Below are positions 8,225-16,654 of a stretch of 64,000 nucleotides of DNA, one piece after another (the first letter of the stretch is position 1; each line of letters begins with the position of its first letter). Source of the DNA: Paenibacillus algicola. Its GTDB lineage: Bacteria > Bacillota > Bacilli > Paenibacillales > Paenibacillaceae. The translations under genes were made by a program, and so were the position numbers. A model generated the notes under the pieces. That model was given only the letters and a program-made list of their open reading frames with translations. It searched no databases and had not been told where the DNA came from. The stretch spans positions 2,608,501 through 2,672,500 of the forward strand of contig NZ_CP040396.1 of the NCBI RefSeq assembly GCF_005577435.1, written 5' to 3'.

Positions 8225-9467
8225 ACTCGTCCCTCCTCATTCCATTCAGCGCCTTGTCGTTGGATCCCACCATCGCCAGGGCGAACGGAACCGCAAACAT
8301 CCGGTCCAGTACTTTATCCATATCCTGCATAGACACCTTTTCAATTCTTGAGATCATATCGTCAAGGCTGTAGTGTCTGCCCAGCATGAGCTCATTCTTG
8401 CCCAGCCGGTTCATTCGGCTTCCCGTACTCTCCAGGCTCAGAATAAGGCTGCCCTTCAGCTGCTCTTTTCCTTTAGCCAGCTCTTCCTCCGACATGCCCT
8501 TCTCAGCCAGCTCGGCCATCATATTCCGAGTCAGCTCCAGGACCTCCTTCGTCTGCTTCGGAGCTGTTCCGGCGTAGATCGTGAACATACCGCTGTCTGC
8601 ATGGGAGCTGTGGTACGAATATACCGAGTAAGCCAATCCGCGCTTCTCGCGGATTTCCTGGAACAGGCGCGAGCTCATACCGCCGCCAATCGCATTATTG
8701 AGCAGCACCATGGCATACTGCAGCTCATCATGCATCGAGCTCCCCGGGAAGGAGAGGCAGATGTGGTTCTGCTCGGTTTTCTTTTTACGGAACAGCAGGC
8801 CATCCTGAAAATCCGGGACGCTCAGCACATCGTTCTCACCCCGGTTTTGGAACTTGCCAAAATGACGCTCCAGCAGCTCAATAACGGAGTCGTCAATATT
8901 TCCTGCGAGAGCAATGACCGTGTTCTCGATCGTATAATGCCGATTCATATAGGATCTCAATGCCGCAGAGTCCATGGCTTCCAGGCGCTCTTTCGTGCCC
9001 AGAATCGGATAAGCCAGCGGATGGTCGCCATAAGCCGAGATCGACATCAAATCATGGACCAGATCGTCCGGAGTATCTTCGTACATGGAGATTTCCTCGA
9101 GAATAACGTTCTTCTCTTTCTCCAGCTCGCCAGAGTCCAGCTTGGAATGAAAAAACATGTCCGATAAGACGTCAACCGCAATCGGCAAATGCTCATCCAG
9201 CACTTTTGCATAATAGCAGGTATATTCCTTGGAAGTAAACGCATTAACATTCCCGCCGATGGCATCAAACTGCTCCGCGATCGCCCGAGCATCAAAGCGC
9301 TCCGTTCCTTTAAACATCATATGCTCGATAAAATGTGTAATCCCGTTCAATTCCGGCGTCTCATTCCGCGATCCGGTCTTGACCCAGATCCCGAAGGAAA
9401 CCGAACGACAGGTCGGAATTTGCTCCATCACAATTCTCAGGCCGTTCGACAGCTCTATTTTTTTCAC
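8202..9467 (-). CDS. mlpA: M16 family zinc peptidase (MlpA/YmxG type)
   Basis: A 421-residue M16 (pitrilysin/processing-peptidase) metalloprotease. The inverted zinc motif HFIEH (His45, Glu48, His49) is intact, with the downstream glutamate expected in the NVILEEISM segment near residue 125, and a second M16 domain with the conserved [17 protein letters not shown] segment near residue 275. No signal peptide is seen, so it should be cytoplasmic. Start GTG with AGGAGG seven bases upstream. Lying between the YlxY deacetylase homologue and dut, downstream of pnp, it matches B. subtilis mlpA; its substrate is unknown from sequence. Confidence 0.92.
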   Translation of the reverse strand: MKKIELSNGLRIVMEQIPTCRSVSFGIWVKTGSRNETPELNGITHFIEHMMFKGTERFDARAIAEQFDAIGGNVNAFTSKEYTCYYAKVLDEHLPIAVDVLSDMFFHSKLDSGELEKEKNVILEEISMYEDTPDDLVHDLMSISAYGDHPLAYPILGTKERLEAMDSAALRSYMNRHYTIENTVIALAGNIDDSVIELLERHFGKFQNRGENDVLSVPDFQDGLLFRKKKTEQNHICLSFPGSSMHDELQYAMVLLNNAIGGGMSSRLFQEIREKRGLAYSVYSYHSSHADSGMFTIYAGTAPKQTKEVLELTRNMMAELAEKGMSEEELAKGKEQLKGSLILSLESTGSRMNRLGKNELMLGRHYSLDDMISRIEKVSMQDMDKVLDRMFAVPFALAMVGSNDKALNGMRRDEFVALRTN

Positions 9468-9549
9468 GCGGGGCCCTCCTGACTTGACACCATTGTTCTA
9501 TTAGATGATTCTTTCCATCCACACATTGTAGCAAACTTGCCAGATCCAC

Positions 9550-10539
9550 TCAACTTTCAGCAGGCGGCACACGCTCCGGGGACAAGGTTTGGGATACGGT
9601 TCCGATATGCAGTCCCTTTGCGCGGATTCCCTGAATCATACCTTTAAGTGCCTGCGAGGAGGAGTCCGTCGGATGCATCAGGATCAAGAAGCCCGGCTCG
9701 ACCTTAGCCGATATTTTATTGACGACCGCTTGAGCTGGAGGATGCTTCCAGTCTACCGTATCCAGTGTCCATAGCACGGTCTTCAAGCCTCTGGCATGGG
9801 CAAGCTGTACCGTTTGTAGATTATAGTCGCCGGAAGGCGGTGCAAACCAGGTATTGGTGACGCCAAGGCTCTCTTTGAGCAGCTCCTGGGTTCTCGTAAT
9901 CTCGCTCTCTGCACGGGGGGCGCTGAGCTGGCTCATATTGGGATGGGTATACGCATGATTCTCTACCTCATGCCCCCCGTTCACAATGTCCAACGCCAGC
10001 TCCCGATTCTTGCTCAGCCAGCTCCCATCCAGAAAAAAAGTGGCCTTCACGCCCTCCGTCTCCAGCGTATGCAGCATGGGCTTGATATACTCGTTGCCCC
10101 AAGCCACGTTAATCATGAGCGACACCATCGGCTTGTTCGGATTCCCCCGGTAAATGGGATGGGGACCGAGGTCCTGCAGGGTCACCTTGGCGGGAATTTC
10201 CCGGTACACATAAGGAATTTCTTCAACGCTTTTCCTTTTCAGAGCGCGTCTGTAGGTTTCCTCCACGTCTATTTCACGGCCGTTATAGCCGGGGATGGCC
10301 TTCCATACGGAATCCACTTTAGCATCGATGGGTTCTACTCTGTTCTGAGCCGCTTCGGCTTGAATGCGTTCCAGAAGCTGAACATCCACCGCTGTGCTCT
10401 GCACTTCATCATACATGACAGCAGAATGAGACAGCTGTCTCACATAATCCACAGACCCTGTTATCACCGCAAGACTGCTAACACCAGCCACCGTAGCTGT
10501 CAGCACCGCTATTTTTTTCCTGCTTTCGCTTCCGAACAT
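9550..10539 (-). CDS. ylxY: YlxY-type polysaccharide deacetylase homologue
   Basis: A NodB-fold protein of 329 residues with an N-terminal membrane anchor or signal (hydrophobic stretch about residues 9-28) and a C-terminal deacetylase domain. The family usually removes acetyl groups from peptidoglycan or chitin with a metal-bound TFDDG plus HxxxH. Here HxxxH (NHAYTH) is kept, but the TFDDG position reads MINVAWGN, so the metal-binding and base aspartates are absent and activity is doubtful. The ATG at 10537-10539 has GGGGAGG seven bases upstream; an ATG twelve codons earlier lacks a ribosome site. Position after pnp matches B. subtilis ylxY. Confidence 0.88.
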   Translation of the reverse strand: MFGSESRKKIAVLTATVAGVSSLAVITGSVDYVRQLSHSAVMYDEVQSTAVDVQLLERIQAEAAQNRVEPIDAKVDSVWKAIPGYNGREIDVEETYRRALKRKSVEEIPYVYREIPAKVTLQDLGPHPIYRGNPNKPMVSLMINVAWGNEYIKPMLHTLETEGVKATFFLDGSWLSKNRELALDIVNGGHEVENHAYTHPNMSQLSAPRAESEITRTQELLKESLGVTNTWFAPPSGDYNLQTVQLAHARGLKTVLWTLDTVDWKHPPAQAVVNKISAKVEPGFLILMHPTDSSSQALKGMIQGIRAKGLHIGTVSQTLSPERVPPAES

Positions 10540-10646
10540 CCTGCGCCCTCCCCACAGCCATAAGCTTTGTCCCATTTTATGAACCGGGAGAGAAGAATAT
10601 GTACAGCCTTGTGCTAGAGCCTGCTCTTCACCAAGGCATACGGCAT

Positions 10647-10676
10647 AAAAAAAAGAGCCAGAGTCAATCTGTCTCT
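10647..10676 (-). terminator. Intrinsic terminator after pnp
   Basis: On the minus strand an AGAGaCAGA/TCTGgCTCT stem (10654-10662 with 10668-10676, one mismatch) with a five-base loop is followed by eight T. Confidence 0.78.
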
Positions 10677-10704
10677 TTCCTTCATGTCCTTCATGTAGAG
10701 AATA

Positions 10705-12798
10705 TTAGTTGGCTTCAGCCGTCAGAACAGCTTTACGGGACAGGTTGATCCGGCCCTGCTGATCGATTTCGGTAACCTTCACTGTAATCACATCTCCAAT
10801 GGCTACCACATCTTCTACTTTACCCACACGCTCGGTAGAAAGCTGAGAAATGTGTACCAGACCGTCTTTGTTCGGCAAAATCTCAACGAAGGCGCCGAAT
10901 TTCTCAATCCGCTTCACCGTTCCGGTATAGATTTCACCCACCGCAACCTCACGCACAATGCCCTCAATAATGGACAGGGCCTTCTGGTTCATTTCGGCAT
11001 TGGATGAAGCGATGAATACACGGCCATCCTGCTCGATGTCGATTTTCACGCCGGTCTCTTCGATGATTTTGTTAATAATTTTGCCACCGGCACCGATCAC
11101 ATCGCGAATCTTGTCCGGATTGATCTGCATCGTGATGATTTTTGGTGCATAAGGAGAAAGTGCCTCTCTCGGCTGCTGAATCGCTTCAAGCATTTTGCCC
11201 AGGATATGCATACGTCCTTCTCTTGCCTGCTCCAAGGCTTCCTGCAAAATGCTACGGTCGATGCCATCAATCTTAATATCCATCTGGATGGCCGTAACGC
11301 CTTGCTGGGTTCCCGCAACCTTAAAGTCCATATCTCCCAAATGATCCTCCATCCCCTGGATGTCAGTCAGAATGGAAACATGCTCTCCGTCCTTGATCAA
11401 GCCCATGGCAACACCTGCAACAGGAGCCTTGATCGGTACGCCGGCATCCATCATAGCCAGGGTGCTGGCACAGATGCTCGCCTGAGATGTCGAGCCGTTG
11501 GATTCGATAACTTCAGAAACGAGACGAATCGTATACGGGAATTCCACTTCATTCGGAATAACCTTGGATAATGCGCGCTCACCCAAAGCTCCATGTCCGA
11601 TTTCACGGCGGCCCGGTGCGCGAAGCGGACGAGCTTCACCCACACTGAACGGCGGGAAATTGTAATGGTGCATGAAACGCTTCGTTTCTTCCAGATCAAT
11701 ACCGTCCAGAATTTGCACGTCTCCCAATGCGCCAAGCGTACACACGCTAAGAGCCTGGGTTTGTCCACGCGTGAACAGTCCTGATCCGTGAGTTCTTGGC
11801 AGCAGGCCAGTATCACAGTCGATTGGACGGATCTCGGAAAGACCGCGGCCATCCGGGCGCACCTTATCATGGGTAATAAGGCGGCGGACTTCTTCCTTCA
11901 CGATGTCATGCAGCACTTCCTTAACATCCTTCAGAAGCTCCGGCGTCTCCAAATACTTCTCTTCAAATACAGTGTATGCTTCATCGCTGATGGCATCGAT
12001 GGCATCCTGGCGGGCATGCTTCTCTTCAATGCGTACAGCCTCTACCAGACGCTGCTCGGCAAACTTCCGAACCTCGGAGTTTACAGTTTCGTTAACCGCG
12101 TGCAGCTTGACTTCCATCTTTTCCTTGCCGGCTGCAGCTACAAGCTCACTGATGGTGGACACAATCTGCTTGATCTCATCGTGGCCAAACATAATTGCTT
12201 CCAGCATCACTTCTTCTGGAACCTCATTGGCTTCGGCTTCAACCATCATAATAGCGTCCTTGGTACCGGCTACAACCAGGTACAGATCACTTGCTTCCTG
12301 CTGTGCAATAGTCGGATTCACGACGAACTCGCCGTTCACGCGTCCCACTGCTACTCCGCCAATCGGTCCGTTAAACGGAACGTCGGAGATGCTGAGAGCG
12401 GCAGAGGTACCAATCATGGCAGCAATCTCAGGCTCGCAGTCCTGATCCACGCTCATCACCAGATTAAGCACCTGCACATCATTTCGGAAGCCTTCAGGGA
12501 ACAGAGGGCGAATCGGGCGGTCTGTCAGGCGGCTTGCCAGAATGGCTTTCTCGCTGGGGCGTCCTTCGCGTTTAATGAATCCTCCCGGAATTTTGCCGAC
12601 AGCATACAATCTTTCCTCATAGTTCACCGTCAGCGGGAAAAAATCCAGGTCCTTCGGAGCACTGGAGGCTGTTACCGTACAAAGCACGGCTGTATCTCCG
12701 TACCGAACCATGACTGCTGCATTGGCCTGCTTGGCCAATCTGCCGGTCTCGAGTACCAGCTTTCTTCCACCCAGCTGCATTTCAACACGTTGTTCCAT
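10705..12798 (-). CDS. pnp: Polyribonucleotide nucleotidyltransferase (PNPase)
   Basis: Phosphorolytic 3'-5' exoribonuclease of mRNA decay, 697 residues. Order: first RNase PH domain, an all-helical linker, second RNase PH domain with the conserved [10 protein letters not shown] segment (near residue 480), a KH domain with [12 protein letters not shown] (near residue 560) and an S1 domain starting at [11 protein letters not shown] (near residue 620). The ATG at 12796-12798 has AGGAGGG six bases upstream; an upstream in-frame ATG twelve codons earlier lacks one and does not fit the family N-terminus. It follows rpsO as in most bacteria, with a terminator between them, so rpsO read-through or a local promoter must feed it. 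Confidence 0.97.
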   Translation of the reverse strand: MEQRVEMQLGGRKLVLETGRLAKQANAAVMVRYGDTAVLCTVTASSAPKDLDFFPLTVNYEERLYAVGKIPGGFIKREGRPSEKAILASRLTDRPIRPLFPEGFRNDVQVLNLVMSVDQDCEPEIAAMIGTSAALSISDVPFNGPIGGVAVGRVNGEFVVNPTIAQQEASDLYLVVAGTKDAIMMVEAEANEVPEEVMLEAIMFGHDEIKQIVSTISELVAAAGKEKMEVKLHAVNETVNSEVRKFAEQRLVEAVRIEEKHARQDAIDAISDEAYTVFEEKYLETPELLKDVKEVLHDIVKEEVRRLITHDKVRPDGRGLSEIRPIDCDTGLLPRTHGSGLFTRGQTQALSVCTLGALGDVQILDGIDLEETKRFMHHYNFPPFSVGEARPLRAPGRREIGHGALGERALSKVIPNEVEFPYTIRLVSEVIESNGSTSQASICASTLAMMDAGVPIKAPVAGVAMGLIKDGEHVSILTDIQGMEDHLGDMDFKVAGTQQGVTAIQMDIKIDGIDRSILQEALEQAREGRMHILGKMLEAIQQPREALSPYAPKIITMQINPDKIRDVIGAGGKIINKIIEETGVKIDIEQDGRVFIASSNAEMNQKALSIIEGIVREVAVGEIYTGTVKRIEKFGAFVEILPNKDGLVHISQLSTERVGKVEDVVAIGDVITVKVTEIDQQGRINLSRKAVLTAEAN

Positions 12799-12865
12799 GT
12801 AGTCCCTCCTCCTAGGAGTTATTAGTTTAGTCATTGCTTAAGTATTCCCTAATTGTTTATCCCCT

Positions 12866-12923
12866 AAAAAAATAGCCCGGCTGCGCCGCTGTCGTTCCAA
12901 GAAGGACAGTGGACAACCAGGCT
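12866..12923 (-). terminator. Terminator/hairpin between rpsO and pnp
   Basis: On the minus strand AGCCTGG (12917-12923) pairs with CCGGGCT (12874-12880), enclosing an inner CTGTC/GACAG stem, and is followed by A and seven T. It could act as a leaky terminator setting the rpsO to pnp ratio. Confidence 0.75.
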
Positions 12924-12947
12924 GCTTTTCGATACACCTTATCGCAA

Positions 12948-13217
12948 TTAGCGGCGTAATCCAAGCTTCTCGATCAACGCGCTGTAGCGTCGAACATCCT
13001 TGTTTTTCAAGTATGCAAGCAGTTTCCGGCGTTGGCCGACCATTTTCAACAATCCACGACGGGAGTGATGATCTTTCTTGTGCGTACGCAAGTGGTCAGT
13101 CAAGCTGGTGATGTTTTCCGTAAGGATAGCGATCTGCACCTCTGGGGATCCTGTGTCGGACTCATGAGTCTTGTGCTCGTCAATCAGCTGCTGTTTACGT
13201 TCTTGAGTCAATGCCAT
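12948..13217 (-). CDS. rpsO: 30S ribosomal protein S15
   Basis: S15 binds the central domain of 16S rRNA early in 30S assembly. The 89-residue protein has the full family signature, including [14 protein letters not shown] (about residues 20-33) and the HHSRRGLL segment (about 46-53), and ends LIEKLGLRR. The ATG at 13215-13217 is preceded by GGAGGTG; in-frame codons upstream up to 13259 lack support and do not belong to the family. The gene has its own extended -10 promoter and a structured leader, then a hairpin terminator before pnp. Confidence 0.98.
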   Translation of the reverse strand: MALTQERKQQLIDEHKTHESDTGSPEVQIAILTENITSLTDHLRTHKKDHHSRRGLLKMVGQRRKLLAYLKNKDVRRYSALIEKLGLRR

Positions 13218-13311
13218 CCTGTTCACCTCCTTCATTATAATCGCCATTAGCCTCGTCACCGACGGTGAGATCGGATAACCAAGCCAAGGTTCTACACCCG
13301 TAACCCGAGTG
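13218..13311 (-). promoter_or_regulatory. rpsO leader, possible S15 autoregulatory RNA
   Basis: The roughly 95-base leader holds a short hairpin TCACC-GTC-GGTGA near 13255-13270 and a CACTCGGGTTACGGGTG segment. S15 is known to repress its own mRNA through varied leader structures in several bacteria. Whether this leader binds S15 is inference; I did not fold it computationally. Confidence 0.35.
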
Positions 13312-13319
13312 CCTTAAAG

Positions 13320-13348
13320 AGTATAGCATACTTTACCTGAAAAAGAAA
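13320..13348 (-). promoter_or_regulatory. Extended -10 promoter for rpsO
   Basis: On the minus strand TGC-TATACT gives an extended -10 (hexamer 13320-13325). The -35 region 17 bases upstream is only TTTCTT, a weak match, which the TGn motif can compensate. A start of transcription near 13313 would give a leader of about 95 bases. Confidence 0.55.
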
Positions 13349-13368
13349 ACGGAACTTTGGATATTTAC

Positions 13369-14322
13369 CTAAGACAAATGGGACAGCTGTTCTCTCGCCT
13401 TTGCTGCATCTTGACCGATCCTGTCAATCAGCTCATTAATGGAATTAAACTTGAGCTGGCCCCGGATGTGCGATACCAGATCCACAGTCATCACTTGACC
13501 GTAAAGGTCCCCGTCGAAATCCAGCAAATGCACCTCATACACCGGTTCAGCCATGCCCTCGTGAAAGGTTGGCTTCATTCCGATGCTCATCACACCGCTG
13601 CGCCAAACCTGATCTGAGGAGCATCTCGCACGTACTGCGTAAACCCCCTGTGACGGGGTCACATAGGAAGCTTCAAGATCTAGGTTCGCTGTAGGGAAGC
13701 CGATCTGCCGCCCTCGCTTCTCACCGTGCACCACGGTGCCGGAAATACGGTACCTGCGGCCAAGCCAGCGGTTGACATCCTCCAGCCTGGCGTCAGCGAG
13801 TGCTTCGCGGATGGAGGAGCTGCCTACCTTCTCTCCGTCCACCAGCAACGGCGGAACAATGACAACCTCAATCTCTCCATTCCCGAGCACATGCAGATCT
13901 TCTGCATCCCCTGCGCCCTTGTGGCCAAATCTGAAATCAAAGCCGACCACAACGGTGTGCAGTGACAGCGGAAGCAGCATGTCCTTTACGAATTGCTCCG
14001 GTGTGATGCGGGAGAACGACTCATTAAACTCAATAACGTAGAGAATATCTACCCCCAGCTGCGCCAGAAGGTCCTCCTTGTCAGACTGAGGGGTTAGATA
14101 ACCGTCGTAGCTGCCCTTGCGCATGACTTCCTTGGGATGCGGATAAAAGGTAATAACAGCTGCGGGGATCCCGGCCTTTCGCGACGAATTCACAGCGGTC
14201 TGTATGACACTGACATGCCCCAGATGCAGCCCGTCAAATTGACCAATCGCTGCCGTCTGGGGATGTCCGTATTCCGCAATCTGTGCTTCGGTAAGGGGGT
14301 ATGACAGCGAAACGATTTTCAT
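13369..14322 (-). CDS. ribF: Bifunctional riboflavin kinase/FAD synthetase
   Basis: Makes FMN from riboflavin and then FAD. The 317-residue protein has the N-terminal nucleotidyltransferase motif GQFDGLHLGH (residues 27-36) for FAD synthesis and a C-terminal riboflavin kinase domain with GFPTANLD (near residue 207). Start ATG. It is the last gene of the rimP-nusA-infB operon, 44 bases after truB, as with ribC in B. subtilis. No FMN riboswitch precedes it, as expected for an internal operon gene. No clear terminator follows, so transcription may read into rpsO-pnp. Confidence 0.96.
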   Translation of the reverse strand: MKIVSLSYPLTEAQIAEYGHPQTAAIGQFDGLHLGHVSVIQTAVNSSRKAGIPAAVITFYPHPKEVMRKGSYDGYLTPQSDKEDLLAQLGVDILYVIEFNESFSRITPEQFVKDMLLPLSLHTVVVGFDFRFGHKGAGDAEDLHVLGNGEIEVVIVPPLLVDGEKVGSSSIREALADARLEDVNRWLGRRYRISGTVVHGEKRGRQIGFPTANLDLEASYVTPSQGVYAVRARCSSDQVWRSGVMSIGMKPTFHEGMAEPVYEVHLLDFDGDLYGQVMTVDLVSHIRGQLKFNSINELIDRIGQDAAKAREQLSHLS

Positions 14323-14366
14323 CTGGTTCTCACCTGCAATTCACTTAATAGATTCTCCCGTGCGTC

Positions 14367-15278
14367 TTAATGGAACACCTTCACCGGCACAATCGCACCG
14401 GTTTCTTCCTGTCTGCGAAAAATGCCCAGAAACTGCTGATGACCATCATACAGGCGGATAGCATCATTATGCTCCACCGGCGGCTGAACGGCTCTTGATG
14501 AAAGGCGTTGTCCCTGGAGGGCCGCAGACCGTTTCTCGTCGATGACCGTATGCGCCGCTAGATGACGCACAGCTTCATCGGCCGGAATCAAGGAAGAGGC
14601 CAGCGTTCCGGCCTCCACCCTCTGCGCAATTTCTTCGAGCGTGAGGCAGTGCGAAGCCTCAACCCCGGCAGACAAGGTTCGCTTTAACGAGACCATAACG
14701 GCAGGATAACCTAACGCTTTGCCAATGTCTACACAGAGGGTACGAATATAAGTGCCTTTGGAGCAGAGCACCCTGAACGAGATGTCTGTGTGAGTGCCAG
14801 CCGCTTCAAAGCCGGTCATTTGGATCTCATGGATGGTCACCGTGCGGCTCTTGCGCTCCACAACCTTGCCCTCCCGCGCCAGCTCGTACAGCCTCTTGCC
14901 GTTCACCTTTACGGCAGAGTACATCGGCGGAACCTGTGATATGCTTCCCAAGAAAGAGGTCAGCGTCTTCTCCGCTTCCTCCCGGGTCACATTCACTTCA
15001 TCAACCTGATCGATCACAGTGCCGGTAATATCTTCCGTATCACTGGAGAAGCCCAGACGAAGCACTGCATAATACTCCTTGGGAAGCTCCTGCATATACT
15101 CTACCACCCTAGTGGCACGACCCAGGCAAAGCGGAAGCACCCCTGTTACCTCCGGATCAAGCGTACCGGCATGACCGATTCTTTTCATTCCTAAAATGCG
15201 CCGGGTCTTGGCAACGACATCATGTGACGTCCAGCCCGCCGGCTTCATCACTGCAAGTACACCATCAAATTCACTCAT
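14367..15278 (-). CDS. truB: tRNA pseudouridine(55) synthase TruB
   Basis: Converts U55 of tRNA to pseudouridine in the T loop. The 303-residue protein shows the catalytic GHAGTLDPEVTGVL motif with Asp41 as nucleophile, the RVVEYM segment after it, and the SKGTYIRTL motif near residue 175. Start ATG overlapping the end of nrnA by four bases (ATGA), so it is translationally coupled. Operon neighbours are all translation or RNA functions. Confidence 0.97.
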   Translation of the reverse strand: MSEFDGVLAVMKPAGWTSHDVVAKTRRILGMKRIGHAGTLDPEVTGVLPLCLGRATRVVEYMQELPKEYYAVLRLGFSSDTEDITGTVIDQVDEVNVTREEAEKTLTSFLGSISQVPPMYSAVKVNGKRLYELAREGKVVERKSRTVTIHEIQMTGFEAAGTHTDISFRVLCSKGTYIRTLCVDIGKALGYPAVMVSLKRTLSAGVEASHCLTLEEIAQRVEAGTLASSLIPADEAVRHLAAHTVIDEKRSAALQGQRLSSRAVQPPVEHNDAIRLYDGHQQFLGIFRRQEETGAIVPVKVFH

Positions 15279-16252
15279 AATGCCTTTTTCACCGCTTTAA
15301 TCACTTGTGACATCACCTGATCCAGTCCACCTTCAATGCGGCAGCCCGCTGCCCGGACGTGGCCGCCGCCTCCGAACTCTTGGGCCAATGCTGCTACATC
15401 CACTTTGCCAGCAGAGCGGAAGCTTGCCTTGACCGCATCCGGGGATACCGCTTTAAACAGTATGCCTACCTCTACACCCTGGATATTGCGGGGGAAATTG
15501 ACGATCCCCTCCAGGTCCTCATTCATCGCGCCGGTATCTGCCATATCCTCTGGGGTGACATAGACCCAGGCAACCTTTCCGTCCTCTGACAATTGCAGCG
15601 TATTTAGTGCTTTGACGAGCACCTTCATCTGCGGCAAAGTCATTTCCTCCAGCAGGGATTCTGCAAGCTCTGGACCATTCACCCCGTGAGAGAGCAGATT
15701 CGAAGCAATGCTCATTACTTTAGGCGAGGTGTTAGAATACCGAAAGCCCCCTGTATCGGTAAGAAGCCCGGTATAAATCGCCGCTGCGATATCTGCATTC
15801 CACTCTACGTCAAATTCATGAATCAGATCATACAAAATTTCAGCGGTAGCGGCTGCTTCCGGCAGAACGACATGAACGTGTCCATAACGGTCGTTGGTCG
15901 GATGATGATCAATATTCAGAATCAGTGCGTCATCGGCAAACAACTCCCGGGTCCGGCCGACGCGTAAAAAGTCAGCGCAATCCACACAGATAACATGATT
16001 GAAGTCACCTTCCGGACGCTGCTCCGTCATGTTGATCAATTCATCTGCGTGCCATAATACCTTCATTCTCTTCGGAATGGCACCTTCATTGACCATTATG
16101 TATTTTTTGCCCAAACGCGAGAGAAGCCAGCCCACCGCAAGGGTGGAACTGACTGCATCTCCGTCGGGCTGAACATGCGACACGATCAAATAATCATCAT
16201 GCTCCAGCAGAAATTGCTTTGCCTGCTGCAGCTCCTGTTTATAGGTCAGCAT
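15275..16252 (-). CDS. nrnA: DHH/DHHA1 phosphoesterase, nanoRNase/pAp phosphatase (NrnA type)
   Basis: A 325-residue DHH phosphoesterase. The first metal motif HVQPDGDAVSS carries Asp30 and Asp32; a VDCAD segment follows and the signature IDHHPTN lies near residue 117; the C-terminal DHHA1 domain has GGGGHVRAAG near residue 300. The family degrades oligoribonucleotides of a few bases and dephosphorylates pAp. Start ATG. It sits between rbfA and truB in the nusA-infB operon, 35 bases after rbfA and overlapping truB by four bases. B. subtilis lacks a gene here, but such a placement is common in other Firmicutes. Confidence 0.9.
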   Translation of the reverse strand: MLTYKQELQQAKQFLLEHDDYLIVSHVQPDGDAVSSTLAVGWLLSRLGKKYIMVNEGAIPKRMKVLWHADELINMTEQRPEGDFNHVICVDCADFLRVGRTRELFADDALILNIDHHPTNDRYGHVHVVLPEAAATAEILYDLIHEFDVEWNADIAAAIYTGLLTDTGGFRYSNTSPKVMSIASNLLSHGVNGPELAESLLEEMTLPQMKVLVKALNTLQLSEDGKVAWVYVTPEDMADTGAMNEDLEGIVNFPRNIQGVEVGILFKAVSPDAVKASFRSAGKVDVAALAQEFGGGGHVRAAGCRIEGGLDQVMSQVIKAVKKAL

Positions 16253-16287
16253 TCGCCCTCTCCTTTATGAAACGATTAATCCAGCGG

Positions 16288-16635
16288 TTAATCTTGTTCT
16301 CCGATTTCACCTAGCAGCTTCTCAATCCGGCTGCCGTACTCAATGGATTCATCGAACTTGAAGATGAGCTCCGGTACGTGCCGAAGCCGAATGCGCTTGC
16401 CAAGCTCGGAGCGGAGAAAGCCGTTTGCTTTCTCCAATCCCTTTAAGGAAGCTGCCTTCTGCTCTTGATCTCCAAGCACACTCAAGTAAATCTTGGCCTG
16501 CGATAAATCGCTGGTAACATCAACACCTGTTACGGTAATAAAACCGATCCGAGGGTCTTTGAGCTCCGTCTGGATAAGCTGACTCAGCTCTTTTTTAATC
16601 TGTTCCCCAACCCGGCCTGTGCGGATTTTTGCCAT
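16288..16635 (-). CDS. rbfA: 30S ribosome-binding factor A
   Basis: RbfA is a small KH-fold protein that binds free 30S subunits and helps 16S rRNA 5'-end maturation and cold adaptation. The 115-residue protein has the family features: an N-terminal [13 protein letters not shown] helix, the [15 protein letters not shown] strand (residues 28-42) and the C-terminal [14 protein letters not shown] segment. Start ATG. It follows infB by 19 bases. The ylxP gene found between infB and rbfA in B. subtilis is absent here. Confidence 0.96.
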   Translation of the reverse strand: MAKIRTGRVGEQIKKELSQLIQTELKDPRIGFITVTGVDVTSDLSQAKIYLSVLGDQEQKAASLKGLEKANGFLRSELGKRIRLRHVPELIFKFDESIEYGSRIEKLLGEIGEQD

Positions 16636-16654
16636 GTCTGATCACCTCTCTAGC

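Noticed and set aside
14323..14366. FMN riboswitch before ribF
   Set aside because: The gap to truB is 44 bases and shows no RFN-element-like structure; ribF is an internal operon gene.
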